Shown: positions 42,531 through 52,053, counted from the first letter of the stretch. The stretch: 64,000 nt of DNA from Propionispora vibrioides (GCF_900110485.1 NZ_FODY01000006.1:1-64000); one strand, 5' to 3'. The notes: generated by a model not told the origin, from the letters alone. Made by a program: numbers and translations.

Positions 42531-44807
42531 TTAATCATATAGTACACGACTCATTACCTCTTGCTGGATATCCGGTGCCAAATTAACAAACACCGCCGAA
42601 AATCCACTGACACGGACAAGAAGGTTGGGATACAGTTCGGGACGTTTTACAGCGTCTTCCAAAACCCCCTTATCAAGAACCGTCACCATCAAATGACAAC
42701 CGCCTTTTTCAAAATAGGTTTTGAACAGAGCTTTGATAACCTGTCGATTTTCCTTAAACATTCTTCGGGTGAACTTGATATTCTGCACCGAACCGCCATG
42801 ATATTTGGGATCGAATTTCGCCAGGGAATTCAGCATAGCCGTAGGTCCGTTTTTATCAGCGCCACCCTGGGGGTTGTTGGCCGGATTCATATACATTCCG
42901 GTCAACCGGCCATCTGGAGATGCGGCGGTACGGCGGCCCCATTCCGTATTGACCTGGTTGTTGCTGATTACAATCAGATAATATTGCATACCGGCCTTAA
43001 TCCCACTGTCGCGCACTCCCATGGCGACATGGTTATAAAGATCCACCGCCAAATCATCTGCCGTATCAAGATCATTGCCATATTTATCACAGGCTAGACA
43101 ATCCTTGCGGATATTTTCGTAACCCGCAAAATTCGCCCGTGTTGCCTTGACAATCTGCTCCAAAGTATATTTGCCAGTATCGTAAACCAAGTGCTTAATA
43201 GCCACTAAAGAGTCAGACGTATTGATGTTGCCATAAGTTTCATTCGTCCCACCAAGATAACGAACACCGCCATCCAGCAACGCCTTACCTCGATCAATAC
43301 AATCATCCATCAGCATGCTGGTAAACAGGAAGGAAACCTGGTCGTTCATTACCTTATAGGAATGCATCTGCGCTTTAATGGACAGCTCAATATAATAATC
43401 CAGCAGGCGCTTATAACACTGGTACAGAGCTTCAAAGGTTGTAAACTCGCTTACCGGCGGGATAACCACCTGTCCCGCCTTGTACTGGCCATCCATGGGA
43501 TCAATCCCCTCGTTTAACGTGATGGTCAGCAGTTTCAACAGGTTTAAACAAACATTGGGCGTACCGGTGCTCTGCCCCTGAATAACGAATTCGGTACAAC
43601 CAAACGGCACATACTGTTCCGCAGTTTGCTCATCAACGCGCATACCGAACTGAACGGCAGGAATATTGACATCATCATTGTATAAAGTCGGATAGGTAGC
43701 GCCAACCCCTAGGCAATCCAAGGCCATATCTATAATGTCTTCCGGCGTGTTTTTGTCAAAACGAAGGGTAAATTGAGGCTCCACATACCGGCAATCATAA
43801 GCCACTTTCATTGCAATGCGTAGAAAAACGTCTGCTTCTTTTGGATTGCGCCGACCACGGCCACCAACAATGATCCGGCCGTTAACCGTTGTACGGCGAT
43901 TCTCGATCATGGTCCACAGGGACTTAATGCAATCATACGCTTCCTGTTCGTTCATCCGGCCTTCTTCCAGGTCTTTGGCCAGATAAGGACCAAGAACATC
44001 GTCCATCCGTCCGTAATTAATAACACCGGCCAGCAGCGCAAACAGCCAGAACAATTGCAATGCCTGATGAAAATTATGGGGCTTGTCTGTCTTCACCACT
44101 TCCAGGCTGTCAATAATCCGTTTCAGTTCTTTTTGCCGCTTAGACGAAGCATTTGACATGTGGCGTTCAGCCATTTTTTGCAAATACACCGCACTAACTA
44201 CAAAAAGATCAAGGCAAGACAACAGCGCCTGATAAAAGGTGTTTTCCGGGCTTTTCACCATGCATTGCTTGATTTCCTTACGCAATCCGTCAATGCCAAG
44301 ATCCATCAATTTCCGGTAATCCAGCATCATACCGGATAAACGGGCCGTGGCGATCATCGGATATTCACAATCAATAAAAGCACCGACTGTCGTATCAGTT
44401 AATACATCCTTGCAATACAGGGTTTTAGTGTCATGGTCAAGCCAATAATTATACAGAGCGTCTACCCTTGGTTTTTCTGCATCAGGCAGTTCTTTTTGAA
44501 ACTTTCTGAGCTTGCTGAATACACAGTAATGTCCGACACCGCCCACGGAGGTTACGCAACCAAAACCAATAGGCAGGAAATCAGTCCGGCCTATGAACAG
44601 GTCGCCATCTTCAATCTCACGAAAAAGCGTGGGGTAAAGAACCTTGAGGCACTCGACCTCTCTCATTTCTTTGGAAAGATTAGCAGACTTACGATGTGTC
44701 TCAGTATATTGCTCCATAATGGCCAATTGAACTAAAACAGGCTTTTCACAAGGGATCTTTTTACTAATCTCGGCATTTTGGGTTACCTCGACATTCAGTT
44801 TTGCCAT
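42531..44807 (-). CDS. Glycyl radical enzyme 2 (uncharacterised eliminase type)
   Basis: A 758-residue GRE. The active-site Cys404 lies in FGCTEFVIQGQ with Glu406 (CxE motif of C-O/C-N/C-S lyases), and the radical Gly735 in RVSGFSAVF. INYGRMDDVLGPYLAKDLEEG and TLYNDDVNIP differ from YbiW, PflD, CutC, HypD and glycerol dehydratase, so it falls in a clade I cannot name. The unit nanE - GRE-2 - activase - manA - HAD - epimerase suggests a hexose or amino-sugar phosphate as substrate. AGAGGA ribosome binding site. Confidence 0.85.
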   Translation of the reverse strand: MAKLNVEVTQNAEISKKIPCEKPVLVQLAIMEQYTETHRKSANLSKEMREVECLKVLYPTLFREIEDGDLFIGRTDFLPIGFGCVTSVGGVGHYCVFSKLRKFQKELPDAEKPRVDALYNYWLDHDTKTLYCKDVLTDTTVGAFIDCEYPMIATARLSGMMLDYRKLMDLGIDGLRKEIKQCMVKSPENTFYQALLSCLDLFVVSAVYLQKMAERHMSNASSKRQKELKRIIDSLEVVKTDKPHNFHQALQLFWLFALLAGVINYGRMDDVLGPYLAKDLEEGRMNEQEAYDCIKSLWTMIENRRTTVNGRIIVGGRGRRNPKEADVFLRIAMKVAYDCRYVEPQFTLRFDKNTPEDIIDMALDCLGVGATYPTLYNDDVNIPAVQFGMRVDEQTAEQYVPFGCTEFVIQGQSTGTPNVCLNLLKLLTITLNEGIDPMDGQYKAGQVVIPPVSEFTTFEALYQCYKRLLDYYIELSIKAQMHSYKVMNDQVSFLFTSMLMDDCIDRGKALLDGGVRYLGGTNETYGNINTSDSLVAIKHLVYDTGKYTLEQIVKATRANFAGYENIRKDCLACDKYGNDLDTADDLAVDLYNHVAMGVRDSGIKAGMQYYLIVISNNQVNTEWGRRTAASPDGRLTGMYMNPANNPQGGADKNGPTAMLNSLAKFDPKYHGGSVQNIKFTRRMFKENRQVIKALFKTYFEKGGCHLMVTVLDKGVLEDAVKRPELYPNLLVRVSGFSAVFVNLAPDIQQEVMSRVLYD

Positions 44808-44867
44808 ACCGATCTTCCTCTCTTCAGAATAAATATAGTCTGCTTATTAAATTCGTATATATAAGCA

Positions 44868-45617
44868 TTAGTGGCTGCTGCGTTCTGCATCGCGCCAATT
44901 GTTTTGGTAACCTGTTAGAAGGTCAACAAATCGCTTGGCAATCAAATGGGGCCGTGTAATTGCACTGCCAACTACCACCGAGTGAGCTCCAAGAAAAATG
45001 CACTTCATCGCATCTTCCGGCGTGTACACATGGCCTTCCATCATCACATAAGCCTGATCACCAAATTCACGGCACATTTTAGCAAAATCGCGCATATCGG
45101 GCTGTTCAATATGTTTGGTTTGTGCAGTATAACCGTACAATGTCGGAGCTATGATATCCGCCCCAAGTTCAATAGCACGCCTTGCTTCGTCAGAGGTAGA
45201 AACATCAGCAAAAATTATAGCCTCAGGAATTTCTTTTTTTACTATCGGGAGAAGTTCGTAAGCTTTTGTCTTCTCATGGGTAGTTTGCTCGGTACAATCC
45301 AGTGCAATGATCTCTGCGCCGGCATCCCATACCGCTTTGGCCGCCTCTAAAGTAGGGGTTATAAAAACATCCGTATCATTGTGCCAGATTTTCCAAAGAC
45401 CAATTAATGGCAATTTAACCTTGGATTTAATAGCACGGATCTGCTCCGGCATGTTTGCCCGGATACCTACTGCACCAGCCCATTGAGCTGCTTCTGCCAT
45501 TTTTACGACTATGTCATCTGTAAAAATTGGCTCATCATGTTGAACTTGACAAGACACAATCAGACCACCCTTTAGAGATTCAAGAATCGCTCTTTTCTTT
45601 GGATCAGTTGTCTTCAT
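44868..45617 (-). CDS. nanE: NanE-like N-acylmannosamine-6-phosphate 2-epimerase
   Basis: A 249-residue TIM-barrel protein. Residues corresponding to the known NanE active site are kept: Gln in VSCQVQ, Arg in VGIRANMP, the general-base Lys in LIGLWKIW, Asp in ALDCT, Glu in MMEGH, and Arg in AITRP. The RxRP segment that follows ALDxT in NanE reads EQTTHEKT here and EGR is EGH. So it is a divergent NanE that may act on another 2-substituted mannose-type phosphate. First gene of the GRE-2 unit. Confidence 0.78.
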   Translation of the reverse strand: MKTTDPKKRAILESLKGGLIVSCQVQHDEPIFTDDIVVKMAEAAQWAGAVGIRANMPEQIRAIKSKVKLPLIGLWKIWHNDTDVFITPTLEAAKAVWDAGAEIIALDCTEQTTHEKTKAYELLPIVKKEIPEAIIFADVSTSDEARRAIELGADIIAPTLYGYTAQTKHIEQPDMRDFAKMCREFGDQAYVMMEGHVYTPEDAMKCIFLGAHSVVVGSAITRPHLIAKRFVDLLTGYQNNWRDAERSSH

Positions 45618-45670
45618 TAATATCAATCCCCTTTCATTACATAAATTATCAAAAATTATCTTTTATGATC

Positions 45671-45704
45671 ATATTGTATCATTATAATTCAATAGATACA
45701 ATAT
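45671..45704 (-). promoter_or_regulatory. Operator/promoter of the nanE-GRE-2 operon
   Basis: ATATTGTATC and GATACAATAT form perfect 10-bp arms 14 bases apart, with TATAAT (minus strand, 45686-45681) in the spacer. A repressor bound here would cover the -10 element. The DeoR gene next door is the likely binder. Confidence 0.6.
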
Positions 45705-45710
45705 TAATTT

Positions 45711-45754
45711 AAAAAAAAATAAGCTATGGATTATGATTATTGTCCATAGCTTAT
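45711..45754 (-). terminator. Terminator of the DeoR gene
   Basis: 12-bp stem ATAAGCTATGGA / TCCATAGCTTAT followed on the minus strand by a run of nine T residues. Confidence 0.8.
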
Positions 45755-45766
45755 CTCATCCGGGCT

Positions 45767-46507
45767 CTATACCCACATAACTTTTTCAATATATGGCTTG
45801 TTATCTATTCGGTTACATATAATACCTGTAAAACCTGATAAATCCGTAAACTTCAGAAATCCGTGCTTTTCCAATTTACTATCATCAAGCAGAAGATACT
45901 GTTTCTCCGCTCTCTCTAAAGCTATTTTTTTCATCAAAAGACTTTCCATCTCGGTTGTATATACTACTCCTTCTTCAACGTCAACACCGGAACATCCTAA
46001 AAATGCAATGTTAAAGCGGAACTGCTTTAGCATGTCCTGTGCCGACGCCCCGACAAACATACTATAATGAGGAAGATATTTCCCTCCAACGACAAACATT
46101 TCCGCCACTGGATTCGGCATGTTTCGGACAATCAGTGAATTATAGGTTACAATTTTCACAGGTTTCAACAGAAGGATATCCAACAACGGGGCCATGGTTG
46201 TTCCCGCATCAACAAAAACATGATCACCATCTTGTACTAAATCGGCAGCCGCCTCACTTACCAGACGCTTCTTAGGGACATGCACCGAAAGCCTATTCTG
46301 CATGGTAAGTTCCGCGTTTTCCAGAGCCTCTTCCAACGCAGCTCCACCCTGAACACGTTTTAATTTTCCCTCCAATTCCATTTTTTCAAAATCACGACGT
46401 ACAGTAATCTCAGAAATATTCAATTCACGGGCAATATCTTTTATATTGATGATGCCCTTTTGGTACAGGTTTTTCATTATGTAGACCCTGCGTTCCGATG
46501 CAAGCAT
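45767..46507 (-). CDS. DeoR-family regulator of the GRE-2 locus
   Basis: A 246-residue regulator: N-terminal HTH (about 5-55: INIKDIARELNISEITVRRDF, then QGGAA) and sugar-phosphate sensor domain (about 75-230: HVFVDAGTTMAP, VGGKYLPHYSMFVG). The ATG at 46507 follows GGAGG. It is separated by a terminator from nanE, whose promoter carries the 10-bp palindrome, so it likely represses that operon. Confidence 0.85.
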   Translation of the reverse strand: MLASERRVYIMKNLYQKGIINIKDIARELNISEITVRRDFEKMELEGKLKRVQGGAALEEALENAELTMQNRLSVHVPKKRLVSEAAADLVQDGDHVFVDAGTTMAPLLDILLLKPVKIVTYNSLIVRNMPNPVAEMFVVGGKYLPHYSMFVGASAQDMLKQFRFNIAFLGCSGVDVEEGVVYTTEMESLLMKKIALERAEKQYLLLDDSKLEKHGFLKFTDLSGFTGIICNRIDNKPYIEKVMWV

Positions 46508-46776
46508 AATTTCCTCCAACAATAAGAATAACATAAATTTACATTTAGAATTATTATACATAATATAACATAAACGATCAAATTCCGGTTAAAAAATCTA
46601 ATACAAATGGAACATACGTTGCAGTTTGCCAGTGAATTGAACACAAAATCCATCGCTCATAAATGACTAGGTTTAATGATTGTGGGAAGTGACAAAAGCA
46701 GTATTCTAGACAGTTTTTTGCGTTTTTTGATTAGCAAGGATAAACCTGCTTTGCTGTACGATAAACATTAAAAACG

Positions 46777-49659
46777 CTAATCATTGGTAGCTTGCATTCC
46801 ATAACGGATAATTTCATGGATAGCTTTTTTCTCTTCAAAAGGAATTTCGACTTTGTATTTATAACCTAATTCTTTTATTGGGTCATTTAAGTATGAAGCA
46901 TGAGGGATAATCTTTTCATCATAAACAGTTTTTTCATTCTTATCAGAGAACAGCAATCTTTCCAACATGCAACAAATATGAACGATTAAATTCGTACAGG
47001 TGTTTCTGGTTAAGTCTTCGCTAAAATTATCTTCAATTCTTTCAATTGCTATTAGAACATTTTCTAATGTTTTTCCTGGATCTAAATAATATAAATAATT
47101 TTTTATTACAGATATCATAGCGGCATTATTAAAATCCATAATGTTTGAATTATTTCCTCTTTTTTCATTGAATGGTTTGACTCGCTTAGCAAAAACTCCA
47201 TATTTCATCAATAATTTTTCAATCCATACTAATCCCTGTCCAAAAATTACCTCTTCCAAAGAAATGAAATGAGAATTTAAATGTTTAGGCCGTATAGTAC
47301 CAATTACAGCCAAAGGTTTATGGCCTTCACACAAATCGACAATTCCTTGTTCTAAATTATCAATTGTGTTTACATCTATAGCTTTAATTTTTACTTCTGT
47401 ACCAAATAAAAATTGCTCTTCCAGCATTTCTTTCAATTTTACCGCCGTACCGCTACCGGTCATGCAAATTGTTACAATATATAAATCATCTTCATCAAAA
47501 TTGTCATTTTGCAGTACTTGAAGATCTTCACTATAATACATATCACGTTTAATTTTTTGTATTTCATAAAATAGTTCATTTAGCGTCATTTTTCCGTAAT
47601 AGCTTTTTTGCGCCGCTTCAAGAACCAAAAGAGTATTAGCATAGCTAACTACTTTTATCGGTATTCCGGTAGCTTTCGTGATTTCCACTCCGATATTATA
47701 TAATGATCCCATGTCAATAAAGAGCAAAATCCCTTCATTAGAATGAATCTTTTTGCACAGCTCAATCGCTTTATTAAAGACCATTTCCCACTTCTCTTCA
47801 AAGGGCATATCTATATGATACACACAAACATTTCCAATTAAATAATTTGCTACGTTACTTATACTGGATGCTACTCCATCGCCATGAGCCATAACCAAAA
47901 TCGGTACAGTTCCATGTTTTTTTTCATCTTCAATTATATTTTTTATAAGTAAAGCCAGTACTATAACCTCTCCTTGTGGTATATTTACACCCAAATCCTT
48001 TTCCAGCAGCGCAGTTAATTCTTGACTTAACTCTAAATATAAGCTTAAACCAGCAGCATCTTTTTCATCCAATAATTTCCCTTGGATTTTAATATTTCTA
48101 TTTAGTTGTTGAATAATCGCATTAATATGCATAGTCAGCGGTGTTACATAATAAAAGTCAATGTTCAGTTTATACTTCGTCAAGGCAATTTCTAAAAATT
48201 TCCTGATTACTTCAATGATCTTTTCATCTACAAAATGAAGTAATTTTTCTCTTTGATCTTTTTCATTGCCTTTATAATAATCTAGAAAACTGGCAAAATA
48301 ATTTTTCACCATGTTAATGGGGTCGTTTTTCTTCTCTTGCACAGCCTCTTCCGAATATGTATATAATTGATTTTTTATAAATTTATATATACTTGTTTCA
48401 AATTCCATCGGAGTATCAAAATCTATGCTTTTTTCACTCGGTTTAATAATCGTTGGATCCTGAATATAAATATTTCCTAATCGTTTTGTATAATGTCGCA
48501 ATTTAATTTTATCTTCATCAAAACTTTCCATCAAAATGTTACTATCAATGATTAGCTTTCTTTCGTTTTCAGCTAAAGTTCTCATATACGCTCTGGCACA
48601 AACAAGCTTTATATCACCTTTTAACTGACCTATATTACCTTTACATTCATATGTTAAAAAATATTTAATAACCTGAGAAGACAATACGAGCACTTTATCA
48701 ATGACATTGGCTTCTTGTTTAAATATTTGCTTAATTAAACTGAACCGTTCATCCAATCCCCTTGCGTCCAATGACGGCAAACGAATGCTAACCGGTATTC
48801 TACGCATAAACGTATTCAATAAATTAGAGCTTGGTTCTTCTGTGGTCGCAGCAATAATAAAAGGTCTTGCTTTACGGGTACTTTCAATTTCGCCTAACCT
48901 TCTGTATATACCATGGTCCATTAAATAAAATAACATTTCCTGCGCTTCCGGTGGCAAACGATGTACTTCATCAAGAAATAAAACACCACCATCAGCCTTC
49001 TCTACTAATCCACTTTTTTCTTGGTCTGCTCCCGTAAAAGCACCTTGTGTATAGCCAAAAAGCTGTGCAACAATAAGTTGAGGGTTGTAGGAATAATCAG
49101 CACAGTTAAACACCACAAATTGAGAGTTCTCTCGTCTTTTGCCTAAATGTACGGCAAACTTGTACATCATGCTGGCAAATAATGTTTTTCCTACTCCTGT
49201 TTGCCCTAAAAGTAATGTGGTAAGACCATAAGGAGGATATGTTATTGCAGCTTTTGCTTGCTCTATTTGCTTTTTTAAACTCTTATCATACCCAATCAAG
49301 TCCTGAAACACATCTTTGTCAGGCTCCTCATAATCAACCACATAATCTTCCCTGTTATGATTTTCAATAATCTCACATTGGTTAGAAACTTCCAGTACAT
49401 TATCACTTAACTGCATGTTTAACAATTCTTCTACTGCTTGCTTACTGATAAATAACACAGGTTTACCAATGACTTTAATAACTGATCCTTCCCGAAATAA
49501 AGTATTTAAAATCCTACTTATATTTGTCCGGTCTATACCTAGAATTGCCTCCAAATCATAGACATTAAAACCAACTCTGTCTTTCCCCTTAAATTTTTCT
49601 AATCTAATCTTTTGAGAAAGTGAATGAAGAGTATTATACACACTTTCTTTTCTTCCCAT
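46777..49659 (-). CDS. LevR-like sigma-54 activator with PRD and PTS domains
   Basis: A 960-residue regulator. An N-terminal HTH (about 10-70) is followed by AAA+ (about 125-355) with Walker A GQTGVGKT, the sigma-54 contact loop GAFTGA and Walker B GGVLFLDEVHRLPP. Then come a PRD (about 445-545), an EIIA-Man-like domain (VPILVMAHGDGVASS), an EIIB-Gat-like domain (IVTICMTGSGTAVKL) and a C-terminal PRD. Phosphorylation of PRDs by HPr and the PTS adjusts activity. It should activate the sigma-54 promoter at 38579. Confidence 0.92.
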   Translation of the reverse strand: MGRKESVYNTLHSLSQKIRLEKFKGKDRVGFNVYDLEAILGIDRTNISRILNTLFREGSVIKVIGKPVLFISKQAVEELLNMQLSDNVLEVSNQCEIIENHNREDYVVDYEEPDKDVFQDLIGYDKSLKKQIEQAKAAITYPPYGLTTLLLGQTGVGKTLFASMMYKFAVHLGKRRENSQFVVFNCADYSYNPQLIVAQLFGYTQGAFTGADQEKSGLVEKADGGVLFLDEVHRLPPEAQEMLFYLMDHGIYRRLGEIESTRKARPFIIAATTEEPSSNLLNTFMRRIPVSIRLPSLDARGLDERFSLIKQIFKQEANVIDKVLVLSSQVIKYFLTYECKGNIGQLKGDIKLVCARAYMRTLAENERKLIIDSNILMESFDEDKIKLRHYTKRLGNIYIQDPTIIKPSEKSIDFDTPMEFETSIYKFIKNQLYTYSEEAVQEKKNDPINMVKNYFASFLDYYKGNEKDQREKLLHFVDEKIIEVIRKFLEIALTKYKLNIDFYYVTPLTMHINAIIQQLNRNIKIQGKLLDEKDAAGLSLYLELSQELTALLEKDLGVNIPQGEVIVLALLIKNIIEDEKKHGTVPILVMAHGDGVASSISNVANYLIGNVCVYHIDMPFEEKWEMVFNKAIELCKKIHSNEGILLFIDMGSLYNIGVEITKATGIPIKVVSYANTLLVLEAAQKSYYGKMTLNELFYEIQKIKRDMYYSEDLQVLQNDNFDEDDLYIVTICMTGSGTAVKLKEMLEEQFLFGTEVKIKAIDVNTIDNLEQGIVDLCEGHKPLAVIGTIRPKHLNSHFISLEEVIFGQGLVWIEKLLMKYGVFAKRVKPFNEKRGNNSNIMDFNNAAMISVIKNYLYYLDPGKTLENVLIAIERIEDNFSEDLTRNTCTNLIVHICCMLERLLFSDKNEKTVYDEKIIPHASYLNDPIKELGYKYKVEIPFEEKKAIHEIIRYGMQATND

Positions 49660-50605
49660 AATTTATACACCCTTTACAAACTAATATAGAAATTAGTTTT
49701 CATTCGACGTATTATCATAAATCCTTTACTAAACTTTTTGGACGAAAACAATGATTGTTCTATCAATGACATATGGTACAGTTTCCCCGGATTTCAACGT
49801 TCCGATAACGTACGCATTAGTTTTTTTACTTACCTGTAACACAAGTACAATTCTAGAAATGAAGCAAGCTGTAAAATATCTGAAGGATTATATTGTTCAC
49901 GCATCTATGCAATGACTAGTCTTGTTATACCCGGCTTTCTAACTCTATAAAACACTATTATAATTCTAAAAACAAGAAGAAATACCTGCTAATACTTAAT
50001 AATTGACCTTTTACAAAAGAATAAATTCGTGAATGTACTATAAAAACAAATATAACACCGACTAGTTCTGTCAGTATTATATTTGTTTTTATCAAATTGT
50101 TTATCTGATACTAAAAGTTAATACAAAAAATCGCTCTATTTCCAAAAAATTTAGCATATATCGCAATTTTGAATTAATATTTATCAGTTCTAAAAATTCA
50201 TCCACATCTAATACCATGCCATTGGCGGGCACGTTTCTGATAAACTTCGTGCCTACACGCACTACAAACTATTTCCATAGAAAGTATATATTACGTACCT
50301 TCAGAAAGGGCAGTAAGCTTATCAAGAGAGTCCTTTGATGTTACGAATTCCGTAACTTGACTCAATTACCACAATTCCTGATATTAGTCCCGTTACTGGT
50401 GCAACCACTCTCGTTATATCTCAAATTTCACCAACTCTTCTAAACTTACTACTTGCGCAGTACTGACTCTTCTATACACTAATTGGGTAATTAACAAAGT
50501 GCGAATAACAAGGGAACTGGTTTTTAGACAAATGTTTTCTTACTTTGTCTGCGGAAACAAAAACCATATTTCCCCATCTTCCTTGAAACCAGGCGCCACC
50601 TGGCT
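49660..50605. other. 946-bp AT-rich intergenic region
   Basis: Contains a perfect 8-bp-arm palindrome AAACTAAT-N6-ATTAGTTT (49678-49699) just upstream of the LevR-like gene (candidate autoregulatory site), the terminator-like repeat at 50042-50090, a short palindrome TTACG-AATTC-CGTAA near 50341, and at the right end the rlmD hairpin (50582-50612). No gene recognised. Confidence 0.5.
50042..50090. terminator. 14-bp inverted repeat, possible bidirectional terminator
   Basis: AAAAACAAATATAA and its complement TTATATTTGTTTTT flank a 21-base loop; the arms end in A/T runs on both strands. Confidence 0.55.
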
Positions 50606-50646
50606 TCAAAGGCTGTGTTTTCTTTTCAGCCAAACGCAACACTCCA
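50582..50646 (-). repeat. Copy C of the rlmD 3'-end repeat (intact gene end)
   Basis: The true end of the RlmD-type gene plus a hairpin (TTGAAACCAGG / CCTGGCTTCAA). The 50590-50646 segment is the parent-like copy of 518-574, and shares TATTTCCCCAT, the hairpin and CAGCCAAAC with 1422-1489. Confidence 0.75.
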
Positions 50647-52015
50647 CGTGAAAAGTCTGAGGAAACATATCCACTGGCTGAACTTCCCGGGTTTCGTATC
50701 CTTGCTCGTTAAATACCGCCAAATCCCTGGCGAGGGAGGATGGATTGCAGGATACATAGACAATACGCTGAGGTTTCATATTCACAAAGGTCTCCAGTAC
50801 CTGACGGTCACAGCCGGCACGAGGCGGATCGACGACAATGACGTCCGGTCGCAGGCCTTCTTTAAACAAGCGCGGCAGTACGTCCACGGCATCACCAACG
50901 ATAAATTCGGCGTTCTCCACTTGATTGCGCTCGGCATTAAGCCGGGCATCACGAATTGCCGGTTCCACTATCTCTATTCCATATACTTTCTTGGCCTTTT
51001 GCGCCAAAAACAGGCTGATTGTTCCTGTCCCACAGTATGCGTCAATGACCACTTCCTGACCGGAAAGATCGGCGTACTCCAGTGCTTTTTCATAGAGCAC
51101 TGCCGCCTGTGTAGTATTCACCTGAAAGAAAGAACGGGCCGAAATGGCGAAACTGCAATCTCCCAGACGGTCGGTAATGGTATCCCGTCCCCAAAGTGTT
51201 TGTGTCTCCTCGCCCATAATGACATTGGTCTTCCGGCCATTTACATTTTGAATGACGCTCACCAGACCGGGAATGCGATTTTTCAATCGGTCAATGATTT
51301 GTTCTTTGTGAGGCAGGTGCTTAGCGGCAGTAACCAAGACAACCATCACTTCGCCGGTAGCCACCCCTACCCGTCCCAATACATGGCGCACCAAACCTGT
51401 GCCGGTATTTTCATCATAAACGCTAATCCCAAACTCATGTAAGGCGGCTTGCACTTCCTGCAGAATCACATTGTTCGCCTGGTGCTGGATGGTGCATTCG
51501 GTCGTAGGAATAATAGTATGCGTCCCTTGGGCAAAACAACCTGCCACCACGGCTCCATCTGCCAAACCTACGGGAAACTGCATTTTATTTCGGTAATACC
51601 AGGGTTTGGTACACCCTAAAGTAGCATGGACAGGAACTCCGTCCAGCTTTCCAATCCGGGTAATCGCATCAACCACAGTCTGCCGTTTACTTTCCAATTG
51701 TCCTTCATAGGTAAGGTGCTGCAGTTGACAGCCGCCACAGGACTTATAGATCGGACATTTTGCAGTTGTTCGCCGGGGAGAGGCTGTTTCAACGGTCAGC
51801 AATACTCCCTTGGCATAATTCTTTTTAACCTCTATGATTTTTGCCTTAACTTTCTCTCCCGGCAATGCCTGCGGTACAAAAACAGTAAAGTCCTCCACCC
51901 GCCCAACACCTTCGCCACTATGGCCCAGGCTGACAACATCCAGACTGTATATACCGCCTTTTTTTACCGGCGGAGTAGCAATATTCTTTTTCACACTATC
52001 ACCTTTATAATTCAA
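50606..52015 (-). CDS. rlmD: 23S rRNA (uracil-5-)-methyltransferase, RlmD/RlmCD type
   Basis: A 469-residue enzyme that methylates a 23S rRNA uridine at C5 with SAM. It has an N-terminal TRAM domain (about 20-80), the [4Fe-4S] cysteines in CPIYKSCGGCQLQH (plus one earlier or later Cys), SAM motif VIDAYCGTGTISLFLA, DPPRAGCD and the nucleophile in VSCNPSSLARD. Full length. ATG at 52015 gives 469 residues; a GTG at 51994 with AAAGGTGAT ahead is an alternative start. Its last ~57 bp are repeated twice near the window start. Confidence 0.9.
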   Translation of the reverse strand: MNYKGDSVKKNIATPPVKKGGIYSLDVVSLGHSGEGVGRVEDFTVFVPQALPGEKVKAKIIEVKKNYAKGVLLTVETASPRRTTAKCPIYKSCGGCQLQHLTYEGQLESKRQTVVDAITRIGKLDGVPVHATLGCTKPWYYRNKMQFPVGLADGAVVAGCFAQGTHTIIPTTECTIQHQANNVILQEVQAALHEFGISVYDENTGTGLVRHVLGRVGVATGEVMVVLVTAAKHLPHKEQIIDRLKNRIPGLVSVIQNVNGRKTNVIMGEETQTLWGRDTITDRLGDCSFAISARSFFQVNTTQAAVLYEKALEYADLSGQEVVIDAYCGTGTISLFLAQKAKKVYGIEIVEPAIRDARLNAERNQVENAEFIVGDAVDVLPRLFKEGLRPDVIVVDPPRAGCDRQVLETFVNMKPQRIVYVSCNPSSLARDLAVFNEQGYETREVQPVDMFPQTFHVECCVWLKRKHSL

Positions 52016-52025
52016 TTATCTTATT

Positions 52026-52053
52026 TGAAAAAGGGCGGCACCTGTCCGCCCTT
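52026..52053 (-). terminator. Terminator between the Lon-like and rlmD genes
   Basis: AAGGGCGG / CCGCCCTT stem followed by a T run on the minus strand. Confidence 0.8.

Noticed and set aside
21286-46561. Bacterial microcompartment for the GRE pathways
   Set aside because: No shell proteins (BMC domains), aldehyde dehydrogenase or phosphotransacylase genes in the window.
518-50646. A 50-kb integrative element bounded by the rlmD-tail repeats
   Set aside because: No integrase, relaxase or conjugation gene is seen between the copies, and the content is ordinary metabolic and envelope genes.
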